A DNA stretch of 64,000 nt from Rathayibacter sp. VKM Ac-2856 (GTDB taxonomy: Bacteria > Actinomycetota > Actinomycetes > Actinomycetales > Microbacteriaceae), in contig NZ_JABMLF010000001.1 in the NCBI RefSeq assembly GCF_013205055.1, positions 186,001-250,000 of the forward strand, read 5' to 3'. Positions 25,350-33,842 of this stretch are shown here, piece after piece. The notes under the pieces are model-generated. The model did not search any database and had not been told where the DNA came from. It saw only the letters and a program-made list of their open reading frames with translations. A program made the translations under genes and the position numbers. Position 1 is the first letter of the stretch; each line of letters starts with the position of its first letter.

Positions 25350-27018
25350 CGACGCGGTGCCGAGCGGGCAGGTGCCGTCGGGGAAGTCGGGACCGTCGGG
25401 ACCGCCGGGGCCTGCGCCCGTGAAGCCGTTGGCGCCTCCGCCCGTGCAGACCTCGGCCTGGGCGCCCCTGGCGATCACCGCGTTCAGGGTGCTGTGGTTC
25501 GCCCAGCTCGGCAGCAACATCGGCACGTGGATGCAGACCGTCGGAGCACAGTGGTACCTGGTCGAGGCCGCGGCGGGTGCGGCGGTGATCACCCTCGTGC
25601 AGACGGCGAGCCTGGCGCCCTCGATCCTGGTCGCCCTGCCCGCGGGAGTGCTGGCCGACTCCCTAGACCGACGCCGGCTGCTCATCTGGGGGTCCTCGGC
25701 CAGCGCGCTGCTGGCGGCCGTCCTGACCGTCGTGGCGGCCGTCGGCGCGCTGACCCCGTGGACGATCCTGGCCTTCACCTTCCTGCTCGGCATCACGGCC
25801 ACCCTGACCTCGCCGGCCTGGCAGGCGATCCAGCCGGAGCTCGTGCCCCGCGACCTGATCGCCGCGTCCTCCGCCCTCGGCGGCGTGACGGTGAACGGCG
25901 CCCGAGCGGTGGGCCCCGCGCTGGCGGGAGTCGTCCTCTCGGTCTTCGGGGCTCCCGTCGTCTTCGGCATCAACGCGCTGAGCTTCGTCGGGGCCGTGGC
26001 GGCCCTCCTGTGGTGGAAGCGGCCCGCGCAGACCGGCCTCGACGATCGCGAGCAGTTCGGAGCGGCGCTGAGGGCGGGGATCCGGTACGTCGCCTCGGCG
26101 CACCTCGTCCGCCGGATCCTGCTCCGAGCCGCGCTCTTCGCGCTGCCGGCCAGTGCTCTCTGGGCTCTCCTGCCCCTCACCGCGAAGCGACTCCAGCTCG
26201 ACTCGAGCGGATACGGAGTGCTCCTCGGTGCGCTCGGCGCCGGGGCCGTGCTGGGCGTCTTCGCTCTGCCGCTCGCTCGGCGGCGGTTCTCCGACGACCT
26301 CGTCATCGCGACGAGCTCGGTGCTCTTCGCGGCGGGCTCGCTCGCGGCGGCGTTCCTCCCCTTCGCGCCGACGCTGCTGCTGCTCGTGCTCGCGGGGCTG
26401 GCCTGGATCGGCACCCTCACCGTGCTGAACGCGGCACTGCAGCTCACCCTGCCGCAGTGGGTGCGCTCCCGCGGAGCCTCGATCTACATCTTCGTCTTCA
26501 TGGGGGTGATGGCCCTCGGCTCGATCGGCTGGGGTCTGGCGGCGCAGGCGCTCGGCGTCCCGCTCGCCTACGCGGTGGCGGCCGTCCTGCTGCTCGTCGT
26601 GGCGGCCAGTGTGCGGGTGCTCCCCCTGCTCCCGGGAACGGGCACCGTCGATCGCAGCATCTCGATGTCATGGCCGACACCCACGCTCGTGTTCGAGCCG
26701 CAGCCCGCGGACGGGCCGGTGCTCGTGCAGATCTCGTACACGGTCGACGCCGACTCCCTCGGCGCGTTCCGGAGCGCGATGCGCCTCGTGGGGAGCTCGC
26801 GCCGCCGGACCGGCGCCACGAGGTGGGCCCTCTACCGCAGCGGCGAGGAGGCCGACGTGCAGCTCGAGACGTTCCTGGTGCCGTCCTGGGGCGAGTTCAC
26901 GCGGCAGGAGACCCAGCGTCTCACCGGCCGCGACCGCGAGATCCGCGCCGCAGCGCTGGCCCACGCGCAGGGCGCGCCCACCGAGCGCCACTTCTTCCCG
27001 AGCACGACGTCCCCGTAG
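25342..27018 (+). CDS. MFS transporter, transmembrane secretion effector (MFS_3) type
   Basis: A 558-residue protein: a Pro/Gly-rich N-terminal tail, about 12 membrane helices beginning FRVLWFAQLGSNIGTWMQTVGAQW, with LADSLDRRRLL as motif A, then a soluble C-terminal domain from about residue 455 (VLVQISYTVDADSLGAFRSA...WALYRSGEEADVQLETFLVPSWGEF). This pairing is that of the EntS-like MFS_3 family, which exports siderophores or other small molecules. GTG start at 25342. Substrate unknown. Confidence 0.82.
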   Translation: MTDDAVPSGQVPSGKSGPSGPPGPAPVKPLAPPPVQTSAWAPLAITAFRVLWFAQLGSNIGTWMQTVGAQWYLVEAAAGAAVITLVQTASLAPSILVALPAGVLADSLDRRRLLIWGSSASALLAAVLTVVAAVGALTPWTILAFTFLLGITATLTSPAWQAIQPELVPRDLIAASSALGGVTVNGARAVGPALAGVVLSVFGAPVVFGINALSFVGAVAALLWWKRPAQTGLDDREQFGAALRAGIRYVASAHLVRRILLRAALFALPASALWALLPLTAKRLQLDSSGYGVLLGALGAGAVLGVFALPLARRRFSDDLVIATSSVLFAAGSLAAAFLPFAPTLLLLVLAGLAWIGTLTVLNAALQLTLPQWVRSRGASIYIFVFMGVMALGSIGWGLAAQALGVPLAYAVAAVLLLVVAASVRVLPLLPGTGTVDRSISMSWPTPTLVFEPQPADGPVLVQISYTVDADSLGAFRSAMRLVGSSRRRTGATRWALYRSGEEADVQLETFLVPSWGEFTRQETQRLTGRDREIRAAALAHAQGAPTERHFFPSTTSP

Positions 27019-27019
27019 C

Positions 27020-27163
27020 GGTCGGTCTCGCTGCGCGCTGCTCGACCAGCATGGAGCGGCTCATGGTGATCGAGTAGGCCGCGCAGCGGGCGTATCGAGA
27101 TCCGCCGTCGTGCCGAGCGTGGGCTCGGTACGCGCTGCGCGCTACTTGACCAGCATGCCGCGA
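27020..27163. repeat. Dispersed palindromic repeat, copy B
   Basis: Reads GGTCTCGCTGCGCGCTGCTCGACCAGCATGGAGCGGCTCATGGTGATCGAGTAGGCCGCGCAGCGG...ATCGAGATCCGCC, then GGCTCGGTACGCGCTGCGC...TTGACCAGCATG. It is a diverged version of copies A and C and separates the MFS gene from the bacteriocin-like cassette. Confidence 0.7.
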
Positions 27164-27205
27164 TGAGGGCGGCTTCGTCTCGCGCCAAACGGGCGCAGGT
27201 GAAAG

Positions 27206-27217
27206 CATACGCGTATG
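27206..27217. promoter_or_regulatory. Perfect palindrome ahead of the bacteriocin-like cassette
   Basis: CATACGCGTATG is a 12-base perfect palindrome 20 bases before the lipoprotein start and just upstream of its ribosome-binding site CGGAGG. The position suggests an operator or start-site element of the cassette. Confidence 0.35.
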
Positions 27218-27237
27218 GTCTTCGGCGGAGGTAGATC

Positions 27238-27915
27238 ATGGGCATCCATCGTGCAGAGTCGCTGCGGCCGTCGACGACGAGGGCCCTCGCCGTCGTCTCG
27301 CTCGTCGTCATCGCCGGTTCGCTCTCCGGCTGCTCAGCGGGAGACGCCCCGCCGCCGAAGCCCACTCTGCCGGCGGTACCGGCCGCTGAGGCCGAGCGCG
27401 CCCTGGCCGAGAAGCAGGACGCCGAGTGGGCCCGGCTGGCGACCATGTATCCGAACGCGGTCCGACCCGACGTCGACGTGATCCGCACCGTGAACCCGGT
27501 GGAGTCGACGTCAGCGATGGCGGCCTGCATGGTGTCCGCCGGCTTCCCGGACACCAGGGCGACTCCGGACGGCGGCCTCGACTACGGCACCTTCCCCACG
27601 GAGCAGACGCAGACCCACGACATCAGCCTGTTCGTCTGCGAATCGCAGTATCCGTTGGATCCGAAGTTCGACACGGCACCGACCGAGGCGCAGTACGAGT
27701 ACAAGTACCACTACTTCGCGCACGACCTCACCGAGTGCCTGGAGAGTCACGGCATCGACGTGCCGGAGGCGCCCACCTATGAGACCTTCCGCGACACCAT
27801 CAATTCGCGAGAGGCATGGAGTCCCTACCTCACTTACGAACCCACCGGGATGTCGCAGTGGCTCACCGTGAACACGGACTGCCCTCAGACGCCGCCGGGC
27901 TATTTCGGCGAGTGA
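27238..27915 (+). CDS. Putative lipoprotein of unknown function
   Basis: A 225-residue protein with a signal peptide and lipobox LSGC near residue 33; CGGAGG stands eight bases before ATG 27238. The mature part starts with a Pro-rich linker (APPPKPTLPAVPAA) and has four further Cys residues (MAACM, FVCES, TECLES, NTDCP), which could form two disulfides outside the cell. No known domain recognised. It precedes the secreted peptide gene by about 90 bases; an accessory or immunity role in that cassette is speculative. Confidence 0.7.
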   Translation: MGIHRAESLRPSTTRALAVVSLVVIAGSLSGCSAGDAPPPKPTLPAVPAAEAERALAEKQDAEWARLATMYPNAVRPDVDVIRTVNPVESTSAMAACMVSAGFPDTRATPDGGLDYGTFPTEQTQTHDISLFVCESQYPLDPKFDTAPTEAQYEYKYHYFAHDLTECLESHGIDVPEAPTYETFRDTINSREAWSPYLTYEPTGMSQWLTVNTDCPQTPPGYFGE

Positions 27916-28003
27916 TGAGCGCCTCGCCGCCCCACATGCCTCATCACTGCGACCGCCTCCACCCCCGTCGCGAATCTCGTGACCCGAAAAGATGGAGAAG
28001 ACA

Positions 28004-28348
28004 ATGAAGAAATCACTTCCAGCAGCAGCACTGGCTCTGGTGGGAGGAATCGCGGCAGCGCTGATGGTCCCGACGTCGGCGAACGCTGCGTCCTACTCGT
28101 GCGGCGGCATCCGGACGGTCAGTATCACGGCGGTCTATTCGACGTCGAACGACGGGGACGGTGGAATCCTGCACGGGTACGTAGCGACCGACGGCCGGAC
28201 GTACGGCCAGGATTTCAGTGCCTCCAAGAACGATTCCGGCGCGCACAGAACGTTCTCCCAGTCGGGCTTCCGCGGCGTGTCGAGCTGGAGTGTGGGAACG
28301 AACGGCACGGCGAGATTGGACAGCTCGACCGCGAGCTGTCACCAGTAG
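28004..28348 (+). CDS. Secreted bacteriocin-like peptide (lactococcin-972-type locus)
   Basis: A 114-residue precursor. ATG 28004 (MKKSLPAAAL) has GGAGAAG three bases upstream; ATG 27992 is less likely. A Sec signal peptide ends at SANA/A near residue 28, leaving about 86 residues rich in Ser, Gly, Asp and Thr. There are only two cysteines, C33 near the start and one near the C-terminus (TASCHQ), so a single disulfide could close the mature chain. The aromatic/Gly pattern (AVYSTSNDGDGG, SKNDSGAHRTFSQSGFRGVSSWS) loosely resembles lactococcin 972 peptides, and the following ABC/FtsX transporter is the type linked to that group. Direct membership is uncertain. Confidence 0.6.
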   Translation: MKKSLPAAALALVGGIAAALMVPTSANAASYSCGGIRTVSITAVYSTSNDGDGGILHGYVATDGRTYGQDFSASKNDSGAHRTFSQSGFRGVSSWSVGTNGTARLDSSTASCHQ

Positions 28349-28364
28349 GAGAAGTCTCCTTCTC

Positions 28365-28422
28365 GATCAGCTACGGCTGATCAGGGGCGGTCGGTCGGAG
28401 GGCGACAGCCGCCCTCCGACCG
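28365..28422 (+). terminator. Double hairpin between peptide and transporter genes
   Basis: GATCAGC-TACG-GCTGATC (28365-28382) is followed by a perfect 13-base stem CGGTCGGAGGGCG/CGCCCTCCGACCG with a 5-base loop (28392-28404, 28410-28422). No long T-run. This should terminate or attenuate transcription so that the peptide is made in excess over the transporter. Confidence 0.65.
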
Positions 28423-28441
28423 ATCTCCGTAGGAAAGGACT

Positions 28442-29533
28442 GTGCTGGTGAAGGCAGATCGATCGTCTCGGAGACGCCTCTCCCCTGTCGCGGCGCTCGC
28501 CTTCTGCCTGGTGGTGGCAGCCGGTGCAGCGGGTCTCTGGGCCGGAGCGGTCATCTTCAGGCCCGCGGAGCAGGCCGTGCCGGCGTCCGACTACACGACC
28601 GCGGTCGTTCGCGCCGGTGCTGTCAGCGCGTCGGTGAACCTGGTGGCGACCGCCCACTGGACCCAGTCCCCTGCGGGAACCAACTCGGCCAGCGGCACGG
28701 TGACGACGGTGAATCACGCGCCCGGGGAGCCCGCCGATCAGGGCGCGGAGCTGTACACCGTGGACCTGCGTCCCGTGGTCCTCGCGCGCGGCGTGATCCC
28801 CGCGTTCCGCGACATCGACGCGACGAGTGAGGGCGAGGACGCGGCGCAGCTCCAGGAGCTGCTGGGCGACCTCGGGTTCTACCGCGGTGCCGCGGACGGT
28901 GCGCCGGGACCGCGCACCGCGGCCGCGATCAAGGAGTGGCAGGAGGCTGCCGGATTCCCGGCGGACGGCGTCGTCCGGCGCGGCGACCTGATCTTCGTGC
29001 CCGAGGTGCCGACCCGACTGGTCGTCGACGAGGCCCTCATCAGTCGAGGAGCAGTCGTCTCCGGCGGCGAGGTCGTCGCCAGGACGCTCCCGGACCAGCC
29101 GACCTTCTCCGTCACGGCGACCGCGGCACAAGCCGCTCAGGTCGGCGTGGGAGTCGCCGCGGAGATCACCGGACCGCACGGACCCTGGCGGGCGGTCACG
29201 GCGGTTCAGCGGGTGGAGCCCGAGGTCGGTGTGTCGATAGCGCTCACCGGCGTGGACGGCGGATCCGTCTGCGGCGAGGAGTGCGCCGATCTCGACGTGA
29301 CGCAGGACACCCTTCTCCCCGTCGTCCTCACGACGACTCCCGAGACGACGGGGCTGACCGTTCCGACCGCGAGCATCCAGACCGACGTGAACGGAGACCT
29401 CGTCGTGACCGACTCGGCCGGCGGGCGACATCGCGTCGACGTCGTCGCTGCGGCGAAGGGCGTCTCGGTCGTGACCGGCCTCGTCGAGGGAGCGGACGTG
29501 CGCGTGCACGGCGACGAGGATGCGACTCGATGA
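28442..29533 (+). CDS. Membrane-anchored adaptor with peptidoglycan-binding domain
   Basis: A 363-residue protein: one N-terminal membrane helix (residues about 13-35), a beta-rich HlyD/MacA-like region (VNLVATAHWTQSPAG, VTTVNHAPGEPADQGAELYTVD), a PG_binding_1 domain at about 131-180 (AAQLQELLGDLGFYRGAADGAPGPRT), then further beta strands (LTVPTASIQTDVNGDLVV). GTG start at 28442, with AGGAAAGG upstream. It ends inside the ABC ATPase start (ATGA). It probably links the ABC transporter to the cell wall, like a MacA subunit in a one-membrane cell. Confidence 0.78.
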   Translation: MLVKADRSSRRRLSPVAALAFCLVVAAGAAGLWAGAVIFRPAEQAVPASDYTTAVVRAGAVSASVNLVATAHWTQSPAGTNSASGTVTTVNHAPGEPADQGAELYTVDLRPVVLARGVIPAFRDIDATSEGEDAAQLQELLGDLGFYRGAADGAPGPRTAAAIKEWQEAAGFPADGVVRRGDLIFVPEVPTRLVVDEALISRGAVVSGGEVVARTLPDQPTFSVTATAAQAAQVGVGVAAEITGPHGPWRAVTAVQRVEPEVGVSIALTGVDGGSVCGEECADLDVTQDTLLPVVLTTTPETTGLTVPTASIQTDVNGDLVVTDSAGGRHRVDVVAAAKGVSVVTGLVEGADVRVHGDEDATR

Positions 29534-30162
29534 TCACCGCCGAGAGCATCGACTTCAGCTATCGCCGCGGTCCCCGGGTGCTGTCCGGCGTCAGTGCGGC
29601 CGTGATGCCCTCCGAGATGGTCGCGATGACCGGCGCGTCGGGGAGGGGCAAGTCCACCCTCCTCTACATCCTGGGCCTCATCGCGAGGCCGCGATCGGGA
29701 CGGGTCCGGATCGACGGTGTCGACGTCAGCGGCATGAGCGATCGGTGGCGGGCGGAGTTCCGAGCGGAGAACATCGGGTTCGTCTTCCAGGACGCCGCTC
29801 TGGATCCCACGAGAACAGTCCTCGAGAACATCGTCGAGACCTCCCTGTATCGAGGGCGCAGGAGCAGGGCGGTGGACCTGGCGGCGCACGGCCTGATGGA
29901 GCGCTTCGGGGTCGCCCTGCGCGCCTCGGCGAGACCCCATCAGGTCTCCGGGGGCCAGGCGCAGCGGATAGCGCTGTGCCGGGCGCTCATGAACGATCCG
30001 ACGATCGTCCTCGCGGACGAGCCGACGGGGAACCTCGATCCGGACTCCGCGGCGGTGGTCGTCGACGCACTGCGGGAGCGCGCGCGATCGGGGTCGTCCG
30101 TGATCGTGGTCACCCACGACGACAGGGTCGTCGAGGCGTGCGATCGGAGGATCAGCCTGTGA
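29530..30162 (+). CDS. ABC transporter ATP-binding protein (bacteriocin/MacB type)
   Basis: A 210-residue ATPase. Walker A GASGRGKST, Q-loop FVFQDAALDPTRT, signature VSGGQAQR (V replacing the usual L), Walker B IVLADEPTGNLD, switch His in VVTHDD. LolD/MacB type, the family that includes lactococcin-972-group exporters. It overlaps both neighbours by four bases, forming a complex with the FtsX-like permease and the adaptor. Confidence 0.87.
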   Translation: MITAESIDFSYRRGPRVLSGVSAAVMPSEMVAMTGASGRGKSTLLYILGLIARPRSGRVRIDGVDVSGMSDRWRAEFRAENIGFVFQDAALDPTRTVLENIVETSLYRGRRSRAVDLAAHGLMERFGVALRASARPHQVSGGQAQRIALCRALMNDPTIVLADEPTGNLDPDSAAVVVDALRERARSGSSVIVVTHDDRVVEACDRRISL

Positions 30163-31259
30163 AGCGGAGATTCGTCGTCCCCGTGATCCGGGAAGCGCTC
30201 GCCTCCTCGCTCGCGCAGCCGGTGGCCTCCCTCCTCACCCTGGTGATGGTGGTGGCGATGTGCGCCGGGGTCGTCCTGACGACGGGGCGGACCGTGGGGA
30301 CGGAGCAGAGTGTCCTCGCGACGGTGGATTCGGTCGGGACGCGTTCTGTCGTGGTCCGGGCAGAGGCGCAGGCGGGCCTGACGTCGGACGTGCTGGAGAG
30401 GATCTCCCGACTGTCCGGGGTGCAGTGGGCGGCAGCGTTCTCGGATGCCAGTGACGTCGACAACTCCCGGATCGCGGACGGCGAGAAGGTGGCTCTTCGA
30501 TCAGTGTGGTCGTCGGATCTCGGAGAGCTGGGAATCGACGCGGCGCGGTTCCCGGCCGGGTCGGCGTGGGCGTCCGAGGGCGCTCTGGCGTCCCTCGGCC
30601 TCCCGGGCGGAACCGGTTCGGTCTCGACGGACGGTGGGGCGGAGGTCGATGTCGTCGGCACCTCCGCGTCGTCCGAGTACCTCTCCGTCATCGGCGAGTC
30701 GGTGCTGGTCCCGATGCCTCCGTCGACGATCGGGAGTGTCGGGTACGTGATCGTCATCGCCTCGGAACCCGAGACCGTCCGTCCGCTGACGCGATCGATC
30801 GGGCCGCTTCTGGCTCCGACGGATCCCGAGGGGATCACCGTGACCAGGAGCGCTCGGTACGCGGACCTGCGCGCGGTTCTCGAGGGCACTCTCGGCGGGT
30901 TCGGGCGCGGGCTCGTGATCCTCATCGCCGGCGCGGGCGCGATCCTGGTCGGCGCCACGCAGTACGGTCTCGTCCAGATGCGACGGAAGGACTTCGGACG
31001 TCGACGGGCTCTCGGTGCCACGCGCGGCCTGATCGTCCTGCTCGTCGTGTGCCAGGTCCTCCTCGTCGCGACGATCGGCGCTCTTCTCGGCACGGTGGGG
31101 TCCGCGGTGCTCCTGGTGATCGGTGGCGATCCGCTCCCGAGCGTCGAGTTCCTGGTCGCCACGGGGACCCTCGCGATCGTGGTCGCCGTTCTCGCCGCGC
31201 TGCTCCCCGCGCAGAGGGCCGCGAGCAGGGATCCGCTGCATGAGCTGAGGGTGCCGTGA
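30159..31259 (+). CDS. FtsX/MacB-type ABC permease
   Basis: A 366-residue membrane protein with one N-terminal helix (PVASLLTLVMVVAMCAGVVL), a large extracellular domain of about 220 residues and three C-terminal helices starting near LVILIAGAGAILVGAT, the FtsX/MacB topology. RRRALGATRGLIVLLVV is the conserved cytoplasmic loop. GTG start overlapping the ATPase stop. Likely exports the secreted peptide, removes it from the membrane for self-protection, or transduces a signal; family data allow all three. Confidence 0.83.
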   Translation: MKRRFVVPVIREALASSLAQPVASLLTLVMVVAMCAGVVLTTGRTVGTEQSVLATVDSVGTRSVVVRAEAQAGLTSDVLERISRLSGVQWAAAFSDASDVDNSRIADGEKVALRSVWSSDLGELGIDAARFPAGSAWASEGALASLGLPGGTGSVSTDGGAEVDVVGTSASSEYLSVIGESVLVPMPPSTIGSVGYVIVIASEPETVRPLTRSIGPLLAPTDPEGITVTRSARYADLRAVLEGTLGGFGRGLVILIAGAGAILVGATQYGLVQMRRKDFGRRRALGATRGLIVLLVVCQVLLVATIGALLGTVGSAVLLVIGGDPLPSVEFLVATGTLAIVVAVLAALLPAQRAASRDPLHELRVP

Positions 31260-31314
31260 TCCCTCGGGCCTCGGCCGGGCCTCCCGGTCGCCGCCCGTCG
31301 GTGACGCATCGGCA

Positions 31315-31430
31315 GCGTGGGTCTCGATACGCGCTGCGCGCTACTCGACCAGCATGAAGCGGCTCATGGTGATCGAGTAGCCCGCGGAGCGGGCGTATCG
31401 AGATCCACCGTCGTGCAGTGCGTGGGTCTG
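31315..31430. repeat. Dispersed palindromic repeat, copy C
   Basis: GTGGGTCTCGATACGCGCTG...CTACTCGACCAGCATGAAGCGGCTCATGGTGATCGAGTAGCCCGCGGAGCGGGCGTATCGAGATCCACCGTCGTGCA. The cleanest copy: two head-to-head hairpin units of about 35 bases, joined by CAGCATG...CATGGTG. It follows the permease gene and faces the convergent hypothetical gene. Confidence 0.75.
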
Positions 31431-31432
31431 TC

Positions 31433-31816
31433 TCAGGAGGCTCGCGGGAGGCGCGTCAGGTCGACGCCGAGGGCGCTCTTCAGGCGGGAGGCGAAGGCGT
31501 GCTCGAGGTCGGCGCAGACCGGGTCGCCCTCCGCCCAGATCCTCGCGGCCGTGCAGCAGTCCGCGATCTGCTCCGCGGTCGCCTGGTGCCACCAGCCGGG
31601 GTCGCCGGCCGCGGCGAGGAGGCGGCGCGCGGCGTCGACCTCGCGCCGGTGACGGGCGAGCAGCCGGCGCATCTCGTCGGGGTCGGTCTTGGCCGCCCAG
31701 AGGGCGTCGATCCGGGACTCCCGGGCGGCGTCGCCGGCGCGGCAGGCGGTCAGCACCAGCTCGTGCGCGCTCTCGCGCAGAGGGGTGCGGGCCCCGTCCG
31801 TGCAGGCCGTGGTCAT
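31433..31816 (-). CDS. Hypothetical protein
   Basis: A 127-residue soluble, helix-rich protein beginning MTTACTDGARTPLRES; GCGGA lies before ATG 31816, and the longer frame to 31963 would add an Arg-rich extension of poor quality. Notable segments are RMDALW-like RIDALWAAKTDPDEM, GDPGWWHQATAEQIADCC and EHAFASRLKSALGVDL. Cys-rich for its size (five). No family recognised; it may be a small-molecule- or metal-related cytoplasmic protein but nothing supports a specific role. Confidence 0.5.
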   Translation of the reverse strand: MTTACTDGARTPLRESAHELVLTACRAGDAARESRIDALWAAKTDPDEMRRLLARHRREVDAARRLLAAAGDPGWWHQATAEQIADCCTAARIWAEGDPVCADLEHAFASRLKSALGVDLTRLPRAS

Positions 31817-32148
31817 CGCGGTCCGCCGGTGCTGCGTCGATCGGCGGGCGGGCGGAGGTGCAGGAGCGTCGTCATCGGATTCCTCGCCGAGCCGTCGGGC
31901 GGCTCCCGATCGGCTCCTCCGGACTGTATCTGAGTGTCTCCTCAGGCTGCGAGGTGTTGACAAGTCCGGCAGCAGGAGTAGGGGTGCCCTCGGATCCTTC
32001 GGGTCGGAGGCGGGCGGCCGCGTTCAGCGTCGGTCTCGATACGCGCTGCGCGCTACTCGACCGGCAGGGAGGGGGGCGCGCTTCCTCGTGACCAGCAGGG
32101 AGGGGGCGCGCTTCCTCGTGACCAGCAGGGAGGGGGGGGTATGGCTCC
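31817..32148. other. Intergenic region with repeats
   Basis: Between the hypothetical gene and the MHS transporter, upstream of the former and downstream of the latter. It holds a partial dispersed repeat (32032-32062) and a short tandem repeat (32060-32139). Bases 31817-31960 are Arg-coding-type GC-rich sequence without a convincing frame; TTGACA occurs at 31958-31963 on the plus strand without a matching -10 box or gene. Confidence 0.45.
32032..32139. repeat. Partial dispersed repeat (copy D) and 30-base tandem repeat
   Basis: CGGTCTCGATACGCGC...GCTACTCGACCGGCAGGG is half of the dispersed repeat. It runs directly into about 2.6 copies of a 30-31-base unit (GCAGGGAGGGGGCGCGCTTC with CTCGTGACCA), ending in a run of eight G. 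Confidence 0.7.
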
Positions 32149-33507
32149 TCAGCGCGATGGCCGGCCCCGCCGGGACTCCTCGCGCAGGCGCATGGCGGGC
32201 TCGTCGTCGAGCCAGTTCGGGCCGGTGTTGCGGAGGAGGACGACGTAGACCACGAGGGAGGCGACGATCACGGCGGTGACGTAGCCGATGAAGACCGGCA
32301 CCTGGTCGGCGCCGAGGGCACCGGCGTAGAGCAGCGGCGCGGTGCCGCCGAAGACCGAGTTCGCGAGCGCGTAGCCGAAGCCGAGCCCGAGGGCGCGGAT
32401 GTGGGTCGGGAACAGCTGCGCCTTCACCACGGCGTTGATCGAGGTGTAGCCGGTGAGGATCACGAAGCCGACGGCGAGGATGGCGAAGGCGGCGAGTGGA
32501 TCGGTCTGCTCGGGGAGCGCGGTGAGCAGGAACCAGGTGTAGAGCACTCCCCCGACGCCGAAGAACACCAGCAGGGTCTTCCGGCCGATGATGTCCGAGA
32601 GCCAGCCGCCGAGCGGCTGCAGGAGCATCAGCGTCAGCAGGGCGATCAGGTTGATGACGATGCCCGTGACGACGTCGTCGCCGGCGAAGGCGCTCTTGAT
32701 GATGTTCGGCCCGGTCACCGAGTAGGTGTAGAAGGCGACCGTGCCGCCCATCGTCACCGCGAAGCACAGGAGCAGGGGCCGCCACTGGTGGACGAGGAGC
32801 TCGCGCATCGAGCCGCTCCGGCGCGACTCCCCCGCTGTGACGGCCTGGATCTGCGTGGTCTCGAGCGACTCGTCCATCGTGCGGCGGAGCCAGAACACGA
32901 CGACCGCGGCGACGCCTCCGATGCCGAAGGCCACCCGCCAGCCCCAGGCGGAGATCGCCTCGTCGGGCAGAGTGACCACCATGACGAGCAGCGTCAGCTG
33001 GGCGAGGACGTGTCCGCCGACGAGGGTGACGTAGTGGAAGGACGACAGGAAGCCGCGCCGGCCGGGGAGGGCCGCCTCCGACATGTAGGTGGCGCTCGTT
33101 CCGTACTCCCCGCCGGTCGCGAAGCCCTGCAGCAGGCGCGCGAGCACGAGGATCACCACCGCTCCCCCGCCGATCGACTCGGCCGTCGGCGCGAACGCCA
33201 CGATCAGGGAGCAGGCGGCCATCAGCGAGACGGAGACGGTCAGCGCGAGGCGGCGGCCGTGCCGGTCGGCGAAGCGGCCGAAGAACCAGGAGCCGATCGG
33301 GCGCATGAGGAAGGTGACCGCGAAGATCGCCCAGATGTAGAGCGTCGAGTTCTTCTCGCCCGCCGCGAAGAACTGCGATTCGAAGGCGAAGGCGAAGACG
33401 GAGTAGACGTACACGTCGTACCACTCGACGAGATTGCCCGCCGAGCCCTTCAGCGTGTTGGAGAGGGAGCGGCGGAGGCTGCTGGGGATCTTCGTCGTCG
33501 TCGACAT
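32149..33507 (-). CDS. MFS transporter, metabolite:H+ symporter (MHS) family
   Basis: A 452-residue, 12-helix transporter starting MSTTTKIPSSLRRSL at 33507. GSAGNLVEWYDVYVYSVFAFAF at helix 1, FGRFADRHGRRLAL (motif A), LLQGFATGGEYGTSATYMSEAA and FPTHIRALGLGFGYA are typical of KgtP/ProP-type MHS carriers, which take up dicarboxylates, 2-oxoglutarate, shikimate or betaines. The upstream extension to 33618 is Pro/Ala-rich and unlikely. Monocistronic; substrate unknown. Confidence 0.85.
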   Translation of the reverse strand: MSTTTKIPSSLRRSLSNTLKGSAGNLVEWYDVYVYSVFAFAFESQFFAAGEKNSTLYIWAIFAVTFLMRPIGSWFFGRFADRHGRRLALTVSVSLMAACSLIVAFAPTAESIGGGAVVILVLARLLQGFATGGEYGTSATYMSEAALPGRRGFLSSFHYVTLVGGHVLAQLTLLVMVVTLPDEAISAWGWRVAFGIGGVAAVVVFWLRRTMDESLETTQIQAVTAGESRRSGSMRELLVHQWRPLLLCFAVTMGGTVAFYTYSVTGPNIIKSAFAGDDVVTGIVINLIALLTLMLLQPLGGWLSDIIGRKTLLVFFGVGGVLYTWFLLTALPEQTDPLAAFAILAVGFVILTGYTSINAVVKAQLFPTHIRALGLGFGYALANSVFGGTAPLLYAGALGADQVPVFIGYVTAVIVASLVVYVVLLRNTGPNWLDDEPAMRLREESRRGRPSR

Positions 33508-33842
33508 CGGGGTCCGTTCGTCAGGAGTGTCGGGGTCTGCGGAGGCCGCACGCGCCGGACCGCCGGCGGCGTGGGCGCCGGGTGGGCAGGAGCGTGCGGT
33601 CATTCTCACCGCATCCATGGCCTCGGGCCCGGAATCCTGACGTTCGGCTCACACGGTCCGCCATCCCGGCACGCCGACTGCCATGTCAGCCGTGCTCGGC
33701 AGAGCTCGCCCTGGCCCCGCTCGGACCGAAACACCGAAACTACTTTCATTAACGCTCCTCGCTCGCTACGGTCGATCTCGCCCGAGAAGTCCCGGCATTT
33801 CCGGGGCCTCTCGGCTCGATTCACATCGCAAAGGAGCCTTCT
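33508..33842. other. Intergenic region between divergent MHS transporter and glycoside hydrolase
   Basis: 335 bases that must hold both promoters. GAAACTACTTTC at 33736-33747 is a weak LacI-like GAAA-N4-TTTC inverted pair; AAAGGAG at 33831-33837 is the ribosome-binding site of the hydrolase. Nothing else is evident. Confidence 0.4.

Noticed and set aside
32060-32139. Tandem G-rich repeat as a CRISPR or origin iteron
   Set aside because: Units are directly abutting without spacers, only 2.6 copies, and adjacent to a dispersed repeat; no replication genes nearby.
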